From Duncaniella sp. (GTDB lineage: Bacteria; Bacteroidota; Bacteroidia; Bacteroidales; Muribaculaceae), in contig NZ_JAIDEN010000086.1 of assembly GCF_029054785.1 (NCBI RefSeq), positions 1 through 52,773 of the forward strand: a stretch of DNA of 52,773 nucleotides, written 5' to 3'. Positions within the stretch are counted from its first letter, which is position 1, and every line of letters begins with the position of its first letter. A program made the translations under genes and the position numbers. This document shows, one piece after another, positions 1 through 8,762 of the stretch. The notes beneath the pieces are model-generated. The model was not told the origin of the DNA. It saw nothing but the letters and a program-made list of their open reading frames with translations, and did not search any database.

Positions 1-920
1 CCACAGACCAGATCAAAAATATCCTCCTCAGCTATACCACAGACGCCGACTCAATCATCGCCCTCAGAGCGATCCCGGCCCCTGAGGCTGATTTCATCCG
101 TCTTCAGGCCTACATCGCTGCCTCGGATGCCTACCGCCTCGCTGCCTATATGGCAAGCCGCAGCAACAACAACAGCCTGATAAGTTTCGGCTCCGCTGAC
201 ATCCTTCCGGCTGCCGCCAGTGTGCTTGACACACCTATGGCCGCATCCTTCCCGACTGCACCGCAGATCATCCTCGGAAACCTCCCCAAAGGTACTCTCG
301 AAGAGCGCCTCGCCGCACTTGACAGCTCCTACAAGACCGCCGAGATCAAAAACCGTGTCAAAGAACTGCTCGTAAGTGCATTCCTGGACTCATTCGACTA
401 TGCCAACGATTTTGAAAGCGGTGAGTCTCGTCTGAAAGCCGTGATCGAACAGTATTCACTCCCCGAAACGTATCTTGCCGCCTTCCGCGGACGCCGTGCG
501 ACTATCGCCGGCACTCCCTTCCCGGCTTCCGTAAACCTCGTTGACCGCGATGGCAACAAAGTTGATTTCAGCTCGTTCCGCGGCAAATATGTCTACGTCG
601 ATCTCTGGGCCTCATGGTGCGGACCCTGCTGCAAGGAAGTCCCTTATCTCCAGCAGCTCGAAAAAGATTTCGAGAATTCCGACGTGGTATTCGTCTCGAT
701 CTCCATCGACTCAACCAAGGCTCCCTGGCTCAAAAAGATGGACCAGCTCAACATGCACGGCAATCAGCTTTGGAACAGCGACGGCGAACTGCCGAAGCTT
801 CTCAATATCCGCGGCATCCCCCATTTCATCATCTATGACCGCGAAGGCAAGCTGCTCAACTATGACGCACCACGTCCCAGTTCAGAACAGACCAGAACAC
901 TGCTCCAGTCGCTGAAATAA
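1..920 (+). CDS. TlpA-like thioredoxin-family protein, 5' end outside window
   Basis: Thiol-disulfide oxidoreductase of the TlpA/ResA type, expected to act in the periplasm. The frame ending at 920 stays open back to base 3 with no stop, so the ATG at 150 is internal and the true start lies before the window. The C-terminal part (about 500-917) is a thioredoxin fold: the active site W-C-G-P-C is encoded at 615-629, preceded by a VYVDLWAS strand and followed by a cis-Pro segment (GIPHFIIYD). The upstream half is helical and not recognisable; similar Bacteroidales proteins often carry a DUF4369-like N-terminal domain, but that part is not visible here. A strong hairpin terminator follows the stop. 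It may share a redox role with DsbD at 2274-4328, but the two are not in one operon. Confidence 0.88.
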   Translation, partial: TDQIKNILLSYTTDADSIIALRAIPAPEADFIRLQAYIAASDAYRLAAYMASRSNNNSLISFGSADILPAAASVLDTPMAASFPTAPQIILGNLPKGTLEERLAALDSSYKTAEIKNRVKELLVSAFLDSFDYANDFESGESRLKAVIEQYSLPETYLAAFRGRRATIAGTPFPASVNLVDRDGNKVDFSSFRGKYVYVDLWASWCGPCCKEVPYLQQLEKDFENSDVVFVSISIDSTKAPWLKKMDQLNMHGNQLWNSDGELPKLLNIRGIPHFIIYDREGKLLNYDAPRPSSEQTRTLLQSLK

Positions 921-934
921 TATGCGTTTCACAT

Positions 935-985
935 AAAAAATCAGGACTCACAAAAGATGTTATTTTTTGTGAGTCCTGATTTTTT
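935..985. terminator. Bidirectional hairpin terminator
   Basis: A-run, then the stem ATCAGGACTCACAAAA paired with TTTTGTGAGTCCTGAT, then a T-run (about 935-955 with 964-985). The stem is essentially perfect with a short loop, 15 bases after the TlpA-like gene. The A- and T-tracts on both sides mean it could work in either direction. Confidence 0.85.
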
Positions 986-986
986 G

Positions 987-994
987 TATCTTTG
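987..994 (+). promoter_or_regulatory. Predicted Bacteroidetes -7 box (TATCTTTG)
   Basis: Matches TAnnTTTG, the -7 element of the Bacteroidetes primary sigma factor. A TTTG at 966-969, about 18 bases upstream, fits the -33 element and lies inside the right arm of the preceding terminator. It would drive the DUF695 gene with a leader of about 95 bases. Confidence 0.55.
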
Positions 995-1093
995 CCGAAA
1001 CGTTATAGCCACGACACTCATTGATTATATCCTATTATATCCTGTATGTGTCAGTCTGCATGCGTTTGCATTAAGAAAACAATATCTGAATTT

Positions 1094-1525
1094 ATGGAAA
1101 ATGGAACCTGGTGGACGGCTCCCACTGAAAGCGAATCAGGACGGCTGATTCTCGTAACGGGCCGCAAGGATGTGGAGAAATTCCGCACAAACCCGCGCTT
1201 CAACATCCGTGTGGAAGTAAGCTGGAAGTACGAAGGCGACGCCAAAGGAATGCCTGACAAGGAAACTTCCACCCTGATGGAAGAAGTTCAGGAAGCCTTG
1301 CAGAAGGAATTTCACAAAGATCCGGTTGCAGTGCTGACAGGCATCTTCACCGGCGACAACCAGCGGGACTGGATTTTCTATACCCTGAGCACCCACATTT
1401 TCGGTCGCAAGCTCAACGAGGCTCTCGCCTCCTTCCCGCTGCTGCCTCTGACCGTCTATACTGAAAACGATCCCGGATGGGAAGAGTATGACGAGATGGC
1501 AGAAGCCGAGATCAAGCTCGACTGA
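1094..1525 (+). CDS. DUF695-like protein
   Basis: A 143-residue soluble protein with no signal peptide or membrane segment. The pattern WWTAPTESESGRLILVTGRKD near the N terminus, then RVEVSWKYEG and DWIFYTLSTHIFGRKLNEAL, resembles the DUF695 proteins common in Bacteroides, whose function is unknown. The frame is open upstream to 1046, but the ATG at 1094 begins the conserved MENGTWWTAP sequence and gives the usual length, so I chose it. It appears to be a single-gene transcript, convergent with the DUF6155-like gene. The family call is from memory of the sequence pattern; no reaction can be assigned. Confidence 0.8.
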   Translation: MENGTWWTAPTESESGRLILVTGRKDVEKFRTNPRFNIRVEVSWKYEGDAKGMPDKETSTLMEEVQEALQKEFHKDPVAVLTGIFTGDNQRDWIFYTLSTHIFGRKLNEALASFPLLPLTVYTENDPGWEEYDEMAEAEIKLD

Positions 1526-1609
1526 TCTCCCGCCCCAATCCGGCAAAACGAACTGCGGCCTGCCGCGAAACTCTTTTTACAGTCAATCGTCACTCTGCAA
1601 AAAACTTTT

Positions 1610-2161
1610 TTAAGAGTCACTCATATCATATTGACTGAGATCCACACCCGCTTTGGATAGATTGTCGTCGACAATCCTCCGGAGCGGGTTGACTGTATGG
1701 CGGTAGTCGCTGATCGAACGGCGCATTTTTAGGATGCGTGGAAGATAGTCCTGCACCATTCCCCGCTCCTGAAGATAGACCAGCACCTCGGCCATGAATT
1801 TGTCGATGTTGGTGTAAAGCGCATCGAGCAGCCAGCCCTTGGCGCCGTTGCCGATCAGAGAGAGAAGCGTGGCGACCATCAGCTCGGCCACAGCATCATC
1901 GCCCGGCTCAAGCGAGCGGAAACGTTTCAGCGTGGCCCGCAGGCGCGACATGCGCGGACGATAGGCCCGCTTGGTGTAGCGCGTGGCTTCTTTCTGAAGA
2001 ATCGCTCTGTACTCCTCGGTTTTCTTTTCGACATCAGGTTCTGCAATAAAATCGAGATATTCCTTGGCATCCTTGCTGTGAGAGTAGACATCCATGAGCA
2101 GTGACTGAAGCTGCCCGCTGTCGAAATCTTTGAGAAATTTACGAAGGCTTGTTTTTGACAT
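1610..2161 (-). CDS. DUF6155-like protein
   Basis: 183 residues starting MSKTSLRKFL, rich in charged helices (QLQSLLMDVYSHSKDAKEYLDF, RPRMSRLRATLKRFRSL). This matches my recollection of the DUF6155 family, which is small, cytoplasmic and of unknown function. The frame extends 12 codons further upstream (MRHAARLHSPTE), but the MSK start at 2161 is where family members begin, so I prefer it. It lies 112 bases downstream of dsbD on the same strand, so co-transcription is possible. No catalytic motif is visible. Confidence 0.75.
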   Translation of the reverse strand: MSKTSLRKFLKDFDSGQLQSLLMDVYSHSKDAKEYLDFIAEPDVEKKTEEYRAILQKEATRYTKRAYRPRMSRLRATLKRFRSLEPGDDAVAELMVATLLSLIGNGAKGWLLDALYTNIDKFMAEVLVYLQERGMVQDYLPRILKMRRSISDYRHTVNPLRRIVDDNLSKAGVDLSQYDMSDS

Positions 2162-2273
2162 TTCGGTTGGAGAATGTAAACGAGCGGCGTGTCGCACTGT
2201 TTGTCCGACACGCCGCTTTGATGTTCGTATCAGCAGGAAGCCTTAAACAGCCTCCCGCAGACCTGGATTCGGT

Positions 2274-4328
2274 TTATTTCTTATAACCCTTTATACCCTT
2301 TTCAAGGAAAGCGGAGAAGCGGGCCACGTTCTCATCGTAGGTGTAAGGACCCGAAAGGAGTTCGCCTTCATCGTTGAGGATGACGTAATAGGGCTGGGCG
2401 TTGGCGTTGAATTTGTAGCGTTGCAGATAGCTCCAGCGGTCACCATAGGTGTAGAGAGTCATATCCTTGCCATATTCCTTAACGGTTATAGGTTCAGGAA
2501 GGTTCTTCTTCTCGTCAACCATAAGTTTGACTACTGTGAAGTTGTCCTCGATCATTGCCTTGACGTTGGGTTCGTCAAGCACGGCGCCTTCCATCTTGCG
2601 GCAGTTGACACAACCGAAGCCTGAGAAGTCGACGAGGACGGGTTTGCCTGATTCCTTGGCAACCTTCATGCCCTCTTCAAAGTCGTCATATTCCTTGAAT
2701 CCTTCGCCGTAGAGGTTGAAGTCCTGGGTAAACAAGGGCGGAACGAAAGCGCTGACACTCTTGAGAGGAGCACCCCAGAGGCCGGGGATCAGGTAGATGG
2801 TGAACGAGAACGAGCAGATCGCGAGGAAGAAGCGGGTAACACCGATGCTTCTGTCAGCAGGACCATAGTGGGCGAAGTTGAACTGGCCGATCAGATAAAG
2901 ACCGAGCAGGGCGAAGATAACAATCCACAATGCGAGGAAGGCTTCACGGTCGAGAATGTGCCAGCCGTATGCGAGGTCGGCCACAGAGAGGAACTTGAGC
3001 GAGAGTGCGAGTTCCACAAAACCGAGCACCACTTTGAGTGTGTTCATCCAGCCGCCTGAGCTTGGAGCTGCCTGAAGCATGGTCGGGAACATGGCGAAGA
3101 GCATGAATGGCAATGCCAGTGCGGTCGAGAAGCCGAGCATACCGATTGCCGGACCCCAGAGGTCGCCCTGTGAGGCGGCTTCAACAAGCAGTGTGCCGAT
3201 GATAGGGCCTGTGCAGGAGAAAGAAACCAATGTGAGGGTGAAGGCCATGAAGAAGATGGAAAGCAGACCGGTTGTCTTCTCGGCGGTGGCGTCCATCTTA
3301 TTGGTCCATGATTCGGGAAGTTTGATGTCAAAGGCTCCGAAGAAGCTGATGGCGAAGACCACAAGCAGGAGGAAGAAAATGATGTTGCAGACTGCCGATG
3401 TCGAAAGCGCGTTGAGCGAGCTTGCACCGAAAATACCGGTGATCAGCAGACCGAGAGCAACGTAGATGACGATGATTGACAGACCGTAGGTGCAGGCATC
3501 AGCGATGCTCTTTGCGCGGTCTTTGCCTTTCTTGAGGAAGAAGCTGACGGTCATCGGAATCATCGGCCACACACACGGAGTGAAAAGAGCCACGAGGCCA
3601 CCGAGGAAACATGTAAAGAAGATGTACCAAAGTGAAGTCGACGAGAAGTCTTCCGCGCTATCAGAATCTTCGAACGAAACAGGGGCCCAAAGGTCGGCGC
3701 CTGCACTGGCGGGGGCGGTGGACTGCTGTGATTCAGCTGCAAGCGAATCAGATGCAACAGCCTCGCTGACTTCGGCAGCATCCGGTTCGGCCACCTCTTC
3801 TTTAGGTTCTTCTTTCACTTCAGCCTTAGGCTCTTCCTTGGCGGCGGCAGCCGCTGCGGCAGAGATTTTGGCTGTTCCTGACAGATTGAAAGACGAGCGG
3901 GAAGGCGGAATGCAGTTTTCATCGTTGCAGGCTCCGCAGACAATCATCACGTCGATGTTGAATTCGGGTTTTGTCGCTTTGAACTTCTGAGTGATGGTCA
4001 CTCCCTGAGTCCACCATGAAAGGTCAGCGCCAAACATTTCGTCATACTGCTTGTGAGCAGCCTTGTCGGGTGTCGGTTTTCCTTCGAGAGTCACGCCGTC
4101 AAGTTTGGGATACGTGATCTCAAGGATCTGCGGACCGGCATTGGGATCGCAGTCAAGCGAATACATGTGCCAGCCGGAACTGATCGCAGCGGTAAGAACT
4201 ACCTGCCCTTGGGCATCGCCGGTCATTTCGACCTTGGCCTGCCATTTTACGGGGTTCATGATCTGCGCTACGGCCATGTTGCAGACCATAGACAATAAAA
4301 GCAGAAGCGTGAAAGTGTACTTTCTCAT
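2274..4328 (-). CDS. dsbD: Thiol:disulfide interchange protein DsbD
   Basis: Inner-membrane reductant carrier that passes electrons from cytoplasmic thioredoxin to periplasmic thiol proteins. 684 residues in the order expected of DsbD. A signal peptide (1-21, ending AVAQ) is followed by an N-terminal DsbD-alpha-like domain to about 152 with Cys131, Cys134 and Cys139 (VCGACNDENC). Next comes a low-complexity Ala/Glu/Lys/Pro linker (155-210), then a membrane domain of about eight helices with one cysteine in FTPCVWPMIP (Cys252) and one in SFSCTGPIIG (Cys372), the DsbD-beta redox pair. The C-terminal thioredoxin domain has Cys573-V-N-Cys576. All six key cysteines appear present. A minus-strand promoter lies just upstream; the partner could be the TlpA-like protein at the window start. 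Confidence 0.93.
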   Translation of the reverse strand: MRKYTFTLLLLLSMVCNMAVAQIMNPVKWQAKVEMTGDAQGQVVLTAAISSGWHMYSLDCDPNAGPQILEITYPKLDGVTLEGKPTPDKAAHKQYDEMFGADLSWWTQGVTITQKFKATKPEFNIDVMIVCGACNDENCIPPSRSSFNLSGTAKISAAAAAAAKEEPKAEVKEEPKEEVAEPDAAEVSEAVASDSLAAESQQSTAPASAGADLWAPVSFEDSDSAEDFSSTSLWYIFFTCFLGGLVALFTPCVWPMIPMTVSFFLKKGKDRAKSIADACTYGLSIIVIYVALGLLITGIFGASSLNALSTSAVCNIIFFLLLVVFAISFFGAFDIKLPESWTNKMDATAEKTTGLLSIFFMAFTLTLVSFSCTGPIIGTLLVEAASQGDLWGPAIGMLGFSTALALPFMLFAMFPTMLQAAPSSGGWMNTLKVVLGFVELALSLKFLSVADLAYGWHILDREAFLALWIVIFALLGLYLIGQFNFAHYGPADRSIGVTRFFLAICSFSFTIYLIPGLWGAPLKSVSAFVPPLFTQDFNLYGEGFKEYDDFEEGMKVAKESGKPVLVDFSGFGCVNCRKMEGAVLDEPNVKAMIEDNFTVVKLMVDEKKNLPEPITVKEYGKDMTLYTYGDRWSYLQRYKFNANAQPYYVILNDEGELLSGPYTYDENVARFSAFLEKGIKGYKK

Positions 4329-4372
4329 GGTTACAAATAAGAGAAATGCTAAATTAGATTGGTTTTATCGCA

Positions 4373-4380
4373 CAAATTTA
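4373..4380 (-). promoter_or_regulatory. Predicted -7 box for dsbD (TAAATTTG on minus strand)
   Basis: Reads TAAATTTG on the minus strand, an exact TAnnTTTG, 45 bases ahead of the dsbD start. A TTGCG at about 4397-4401 sits at a plausible -33 distance. Confidence 0.55.
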
Positions 4381-4618
4381 ATGATTTTTCCTCAATCGCA
4401 ACCATTTTTGCCTTCCTGAAACGTAAAAAGTTAGTCCCGATATTACAAAAAAATCAATTTTTTACACTTTTGCAATGCAAAAAGTCAAACCGACGCCATA
4501 TTTTCCCTGGAATCTGCCTTCTGCACCTATCTTTTTGCCACCTCTGACTGAGGTCATACTTTTTTGCCATTTTATTGGCACTATGATCACCTGCTCACCT
4601 GTTTTATCAAAATTTCCC
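4381..4618. other. Intergenic stretch between divergent dsbD and GH36 genes
   Basis: This AT-rich spacer sits between two divergent genes (4329-4670). Apart from the two promoter boxes at its ends I see no ORF, RNA gene, repeat or strong hairpin. Confidence 0.5.
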
Positions 4619-4626
4619 TAACTTTG
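4619..4626 (+). promoter_or_regulatory. Predicted -7 box for GH36 gene (TAACTTTG)
   Basis: Exact TAnnTTTG match 45 bases upstream of the chosen ATG at 4671. It implies a leader of about 38 bases and rules against the earlier in-frame start at 4626, which would overlap the box. Confidence 0.6.
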
Positions 4627-4670
4627 TGGTTATACAAATCCAAAACATTTATTTCACCTCAATCCTTCCC

Positions 4671-6878
4671 ATGAAGCATTTTCTTTTACTGTCCGGAGCG
4701 GCATTTCTGATGGCGGCTGCAATTCCGGCGAGTGCTGAAACAGTAAACATCGCCACTCCTAACACATCTCTTGTACTTGATGCCGAGAAAGGAGGAAAAC
4801 TTCAGATTCTTCACTATGGCAACCGTCTCGGCGACGCTGACATCGCGACTCTCCGTGAAGCGGGAGCGATCAGGCGCGATGCCTATCCGATCTACGGCAT
4901 TTATCCTCAGGCTGAATCGGCTCTGAGCGTGACCCACGCCGACGGCAACATGACCACGGACGTGGAAGTGACCGGCGTGACAAGCCGCAAAGAGGCTGAC
5001 GGAGGCGAGGTCACAACTGTGGCCATGCGTGACAAAGTCTACCCCTTCGACCTGAATGTCAACTACCGGACCTATCCCGGCGAAGACGTGATCGAGACCT
5101 GGATCGATGTCACTAACAATGAAAAAGGAATTGTGACTCTCAACCGTTTCATGTCAGGCTACCTCCCCGTCCGCTACGGCAACGTGTGGCTCTCGCAGCT
5201 CTACGGCTCATGGGCGAATGAAGGCAAAGTCTCACAGACACCGCTGACCCACGGTGTGCGCATGATCAAAAACAAAGACGGAGTGAGAAACTCCCATACC
5301 TCCCACTCCGAAATCATGCTCTCGCTCGACGGAAAACCGCAGGAGAACACAGGCCGCACCATAGGTGCCGCCCTCGAATATTCAGGCAACTACAAACTGT
5401 TCATCGACACGGATGACAGCGACTATCACCATTTCTTCGCAGGCATCAACGAGGAAAACTCGGCTTACAACCTCAAGAAAGGTGAAAGTTTCGTCACTCC
5501 TCCCCTCGCACTGACCTATTCTGAAGATGGACTCTCAGGTGTCAGCCGCAATTTCCACCGCTGGGGGCGCAACCATCGTCTCCACGCCGGAAACACTGAG
5601 CGAAAAGTGCTCCTCAACTCCTGGGAGGGTGTGTATTTCAACATCAACGAGCCTGTGATGAACGGCATGATGAAAGACATTGCCGACATGGGCGGCGAAC
5701 TCTTCGTGATGGACGACGGATGGTTCGGCAACAAATATCCCCGCGACAACGACAGCACCACACTCGGCGACTGGGTGGTAGATACCGGAAAACTCCCCAA
5801 CGGCATCCAGGCCCTCATCGACTCGGCTGCTACCCACGGCATCAAGTTCGGCATCTGGATCGAACCGGAAATGACCAACTCTGTCAGCGAGCTCTACGAA
5901 AAGCATCCCGAATACATCATCAAGGCAGCGAAACGCCCGGCAACACAGGGCCGCGGCGGCACTCAGCTGGTGCTTGACCTGGCCAATCCGAAGGTTCAGG
6001 ACATCGTCTTCACTGTTGTCGACACCCTCATGCGCAAATATCCAGGAATCGACTATATCAAATGGGATGCCAACGCCCCTATAATGGACCACGGATCGCA
6101 ATATCTGACCGCCGACAACCAGAGCCATCTCTACATCGACTATCACAAGGGATTCGAGACCGTGCTCAACCGCATCCGCAAGGCTCACCCCGATGTGACA
6201 ATCCAGGCCTGTGCCAGCGGCGGCGGACGAGCCAACTGGGGCATACTCCCCTGGTTTGACGAATTCTGGGCCAGCGACAACAACGATGCCTTGCAGCGCA
6301 TCTACATGCAGTGGGGCACGAGCTACTTTTTCCCGGCCATCGCGATGGGCTCACACATCTCCGCCTCTCCCAACCATCAGACCTTCCGCCGCATCCCTGT
6401 CAAATTCCGTGCCGATGTGGCTATGAGCGGTCGACTTGGCCTTGAGATGCAGCCCCGCGATATGAACGACGAAGACAAGGCTGTCTGCCGTCAGGCCATC
6501 GCCGACTACAAAAAGATCCGCCCGATCGTGCAGTTCGGCGACATCTACCGACTGATCTCTCCCTACGACGGCAAAGGTGTGGCCTCGCTGATGTATGTCA
6601 CTCCCGAAAAAGACGATGCCGTGTTCTATTGGTGGAAGACAGAGACATTCATGAACCAGCAGCTACCGCGTGTGGTCATGGCAGGCCTCGATCCCGACAA
6701 GACCTACACTGTCACCGAGCTCAACCGCATCGACAACGAACCTCTCAGCTTCGAGGGCAAGAAATTCAGCGGCCGCTACCTGATGTCAAACGGACTGGAA
6801 ATCCCTGTCACCCACAAGGTGGACTATCACAAGAACACCGACTATGCCTCACGAGTGTTGAGAGTGACAGCCCAGTAA
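4671..6878 (+). CDS. Secreted GH36 alpha-galactosidase
   Basis: 735-residue retaining alpha-galactosidase of glycoside hydrolase family 36, removing terminal alpha-1,6-galactose from oligosaccharides such as raffinose types or galactomannan fragments. Signal peptide MKHFLLLSGAAFLMAAAIPASA, so probably periplasmic. The N-terminal supersandwich domain (about 25-310) is followed by a TIM barrel with ELFVMDDGWFG and FGIWIEPEM. The nucleophile is Asp466 in YIKWDAN, the acid/base is Asp536 in ASDNNDA, and the glycine-rich CASGGGRANWG lies between them. A C-terminal beta domain ends the protein. The start was moved from 4626 to 4671 because the signal peptide begins there. It has its own promoter and stands apart from the PUL by two housekeeping genes, so a link to xyloglucan is not shown. 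Confidence 0.93.
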   Translation: MKHFLLLSGAAFLMAAAIPASAETVNIATPNTSLVLDAEKGGKLQILHYGNRLGDADIATLREAGAIRRDAYPIYGIYPQAESALSVTHADGNMTTDVEVTGVTSRKEADGGEVTTVAMRDKVYPFDLNVNYRTYPGEDVIETWIDVTNNEKGIVTLNRFMSGYLPVRYGNVWLSQLYGSWANEGKVSQTPLTHGVRMIKNKDGVRNSHTSHSEIMLSLDGKPQENTGRTIGAALEYSGNYKLFIDTDDSDYHHFFAGINEENSAYNLKKGESFVTPPLALTYSEDGLSGVSRNFHRWGRNHRLHAGNTERKVLLNSWEGVYFNINEPVMNGMMKDIADMGGELFVMDDGWFGNKYPRDNDSTTLGDWVVDTGKLPNGIQALIDSAATHGIKFGIWIEPEMTNSVSELYEKHPEYIIKAAKRPATQGRGGTQLVLDLANPKVQDIVFTVVDTLMRKYPGIDYIKWDANAPIMDHGSQYLTADNQSHLYIDYHKGFETVLNRIRKAHPDVTIQACASGGGRANWGILPWFDEFWASDNNDALQRIYMQWGTSYFFPAIAMGSHISASPNHQTFRRIPVKFRADVAMSGRLGLEMQPRDMNDEDKAVCRQAIADYKKIRPIVQFGDIYRLISPYDGKGVASLMYVTPEKDDAVFYWWKTETFMNQQLPRVVMAGLDPDKTYTVTELNRIDNEPLSFEGKKFSGRYLMSNGLEIPVTHKVDYHKNTDYASRVLRVTAQ

Positions 6879-6954
6879 CACGGCAAAAACCACATTCAGT
6901 TACATTCTTAAAACTTTTTGGCGCATTTTACTTAGTAATTTGCGCCTTTTTATG

Positions 6955-6962
6955 TAATTTTG
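6955..6962 (+). promoter_or_regulatory. Predicted -7 box for ilvE (TAATTTTG)
   Basis: Exact TAnnTTTG match 27 bases before the ilvE ATG. The short leader implies transcription starting around 6969. Confidence 0.6.
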
Positions 6963-6988
6963 CCTTAAACTATAAAAACTCATAGATC

Positions 6989-8011
6989 ATGAATCAGGAA
7001 TTGGACTGGGGAAACCTGTCATTCGGCTATATCCCCACAGATTATAACGTACGCTGCTATTTCCGCGACGGGAAATGGGGCGAGATCGAGGTTTCGCAGA
7101 GCGAAGAGGTCAATCTCCACATCGCAGCGACCTGCCTGCACTACGGTCAGGAAATTTTCGAAGGTCTGAAAGCTTTCCGCGGCAAAGACGGCAAAGTGCG
7201 TGTGTTCCGTCTCGAAGAAAACGCGCGCCGCATCCAGGAATCAGCCAAAGGAATCCTGATGGAACCGCTGCCTTTGGAAAAATTCAAGGAAATGGTGTTG
7301 AAAGTCGTCAAACTCAACGAACGTTTCGTCCCCCCCTACGGCTCAGGAGCCTCACTTTATATCCGCCCGATCGAACTTGGCACCTCGGCCCAGGTCGGCG
7401 TGAAGCCCTCGACCGAATATCTGTTCATGATCCTCGTGACTCCGGTAGGCCCGTATTTCAAGACCGGATTCAAGCCGACCAACATCTGCATCATGCGCCA
7501 ATATGACCGCGTGGCCCCCAACGGCACAGGTCTCTGGAAGGTCGGCGGCAACTATGCCGCATCGCTCACCGCCGGTGAACATGCCCATGAGCTCGGCTAT
7601 TCAGCCGTCCTCTATCTCGACCCGAAAGAAAAGAAATATCTCGACGAATGCGGCCCGGCCAACTTCATCGCCATCAAAAACGGAGTCTACATCACTCCGG
7701 CCTCCAACTCGATCCTCCCCTCGATCACCAACAAGAGCCTCATGCAGCTTGCTGAAGATATGGGTGTGAAGGTTGAACGCCGCCACATCACCGTTGACGA
7801 ACTCGGCGATATTGACGAAGCAGCCGCTGTCGGCACTGCCGCTGTCGCTTCGCCCGTCGGAGAGATCGACGACCTTGACACAGGCGAAAAGTACATCGTT
7901 TCAAAGAACGGCGAACCCGGCCCGATCACCACCCGTCTCTACAACACTCTCCGCGGCATCCAGCTCGGCGAGATCGAAGACACCCACGGTTGGTGCACGA
8001 TCGTTGAATAA
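6989..8011 (+). CDS. ilvE: Branched-chain amino acid aminotransferase
   Basis: PLP-dependent class IV aminotransferase of 340 residues. It catalyses the last step of valine, leucine and isoleucine synthesis, or the first step of their breakdown, with 2-oxoglutarate/glutamate as partner. Visible motifs: LHYGQEIFEGLKAFRG, the PLP lysine Lys184 in GLWKVGGNYAAS, YLDECGPANF, and the cofactor-phosphate region AAAVGTAAVASPVG. It is cytoplasmic, and the length is that of the family's longer form. The HD-domain gene follows after 46 bases and may be co-transcribed. Reversible deamination of branched amino acids connects it biochemically with the 2-oxoacid oxidoreductase operon at 43.6-46.4 kb, if that enzyme uses branched-chain oxoacids. 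Confidence 0.95.
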   Translation: MNQELDWGNLSFGYIPTDYNVRCYFRDGKWGEIEVSQSEEVNLHIAATCLHYGQEIFEGLKAFRGKDGKVRVFRLEENARRIQESAKGILMEPLPLEKFKEMVLKVVKLNERFVPPYGSGASLYIRPIELGTSAQVGVKPSTEYLFMILVTPVGPYFKTGFKPTNICIMRQYDRVAPNGTGLWKVGGNYAASLTAGEHAHELGYSAVLYLDPKEKKYLDECGPANFIAIKNGVYITPASNSILPSITNKSLMQLAEDMGVKVERRHITVDELGDIDEAAAVGTAAVASPVGEIDDLDTGEKYIVSKNGEPGPITTRLYNTLRGIQLGEIEDTHGWCTIVE

Positions 8012-8057
8012 CTCTCAATTGCAACAACAGCACTTCTGAACAATCAATCTTTCAGCC

Positions 8058-8609
8058 ATGACTTGGCAGGAACTTATTGACAAATATTATCCCGAAGGCA
8101 GCCGTCTTCGGGATATTTACTTGGCCCACTGCCGTTCGGTGGCAGACCTCGCGCTTGAAATAAACGCATCCAAAGAACTCGGACTCGATCCTGCTGAGGT
8201 AGAAGAAGCCGCGATGCTCCACGACATCGGCATCTTCCGCTGCGATGCGCCGGGAATCGAGTGTCACGGCAGCGAGCCGTATATACGCCACGGGGTGACC
8301 GGCGCAACTATCATCCGCGCCGAAGGTCCGGGCGAGACAAGCGCCCGTGTGGCCGAACGCCATACCGGTGCGGGACTTACTCGCGAGGATATTCTCAGCC
8401 AGAATCTGCCGCTTGATCCTGACGGCGACTACATGCCTCAGACATGCCTCGAACGCCTCATCTGCTATGCCGACAAGTTCTACTCAAAGAGCGGCGACAT
8501 GCAGCGCAAGCCTCTCGACCGGGTGATCCGGTCGATGCAGCGGATCTCCGACTCGACTCTCGAACGCTTCATGACTCTCCACCGCGAGTTCGGAGACACA
8601 CCTATATAA
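8058..8609 (+). CDS. HD-domain phosphohydrolase-like protein
   Basis: 183-residue cytoplasmic protein with the metal-binding pattern of HD hydrolases: His24 (LAHCRSV), His55-Asp56 (AAMLHDIGIF), further histidines in ECHGSEPYIRHG and AERHTGAGL, and a late Asp in LICYADKFYSK. HD proteins of this size often act on nucleotides or phosphorylated metabolites; the substrate cannot be told here. A similar HD protein is often annotated as a phosphohydrolase in Bacteroidales. It starts 46 bases after ilvE and is followed by a hairpin terminator, so it is probably the last gene of that operon. Confidence 0.85.
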   Translation: MTWQELIDKYYPEGSRLRDIYLAHCRSVADLALEINASKELGLDPAEVEEAAMLHDIGIFRCDAPGIECHGSEPYIRHGVTGATIIRAEGPGETSARVAERHTGAGLTREDILSQNLPLDPDGDYMPQTCLERLICYADKFYSKSGDMQRKPLDRVIRSMQRISDSTLERFMTLHREFGDTPI

Positions 8610-8661
8610 TATATACGCCTATAATATATACGCCCTTGGTATATCAAGATTAGCTCAATGA

Positions 8662-8705
8662 AAAAACGTCCGCTTGCCGTGAAAAGCAAGCGGACAGTTA
8701 TTTTA
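8662..8705. terminator. Hairpin terminator between convergent genes
   Basis: Perfect 10-bp stem GTCCGCTTGC (8668-8677) with GCAAGCGGAC (8686-8695) and an 8-base loop. An A-run precedes it and a T-rich tail follows, so it can stop both the HD gene (+) and the GH5 operon (-). Confidence 0.85.
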
Positions 8706-8762
8706 TTCATCTCAATGGTGAATGCCGGACTTCCGGCGCCACACATCGCTCTGACAATCTGA

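Noticed and set aside
1554..1577. Terminator between the convergent DUF695 and DUF6155-like genes
   Set aside because: GCGG with CCGC is only a 4-bp stem before CTCTTTTT; too weak to call.
5535..6188. 217-codon minus-strand frame within the GH36 gene
   Set aside because: Antisense shadow of the catalytic barrel; no motif and no independent promoter.
4671..6878. Inclusion of the GH36 alpha-galactosidase in the PUL
   Set aside because: It has its own promoter and is separated by ilvE, the HD gene and a terminator; xyloglucan has no alpha-galactose that would call for it.
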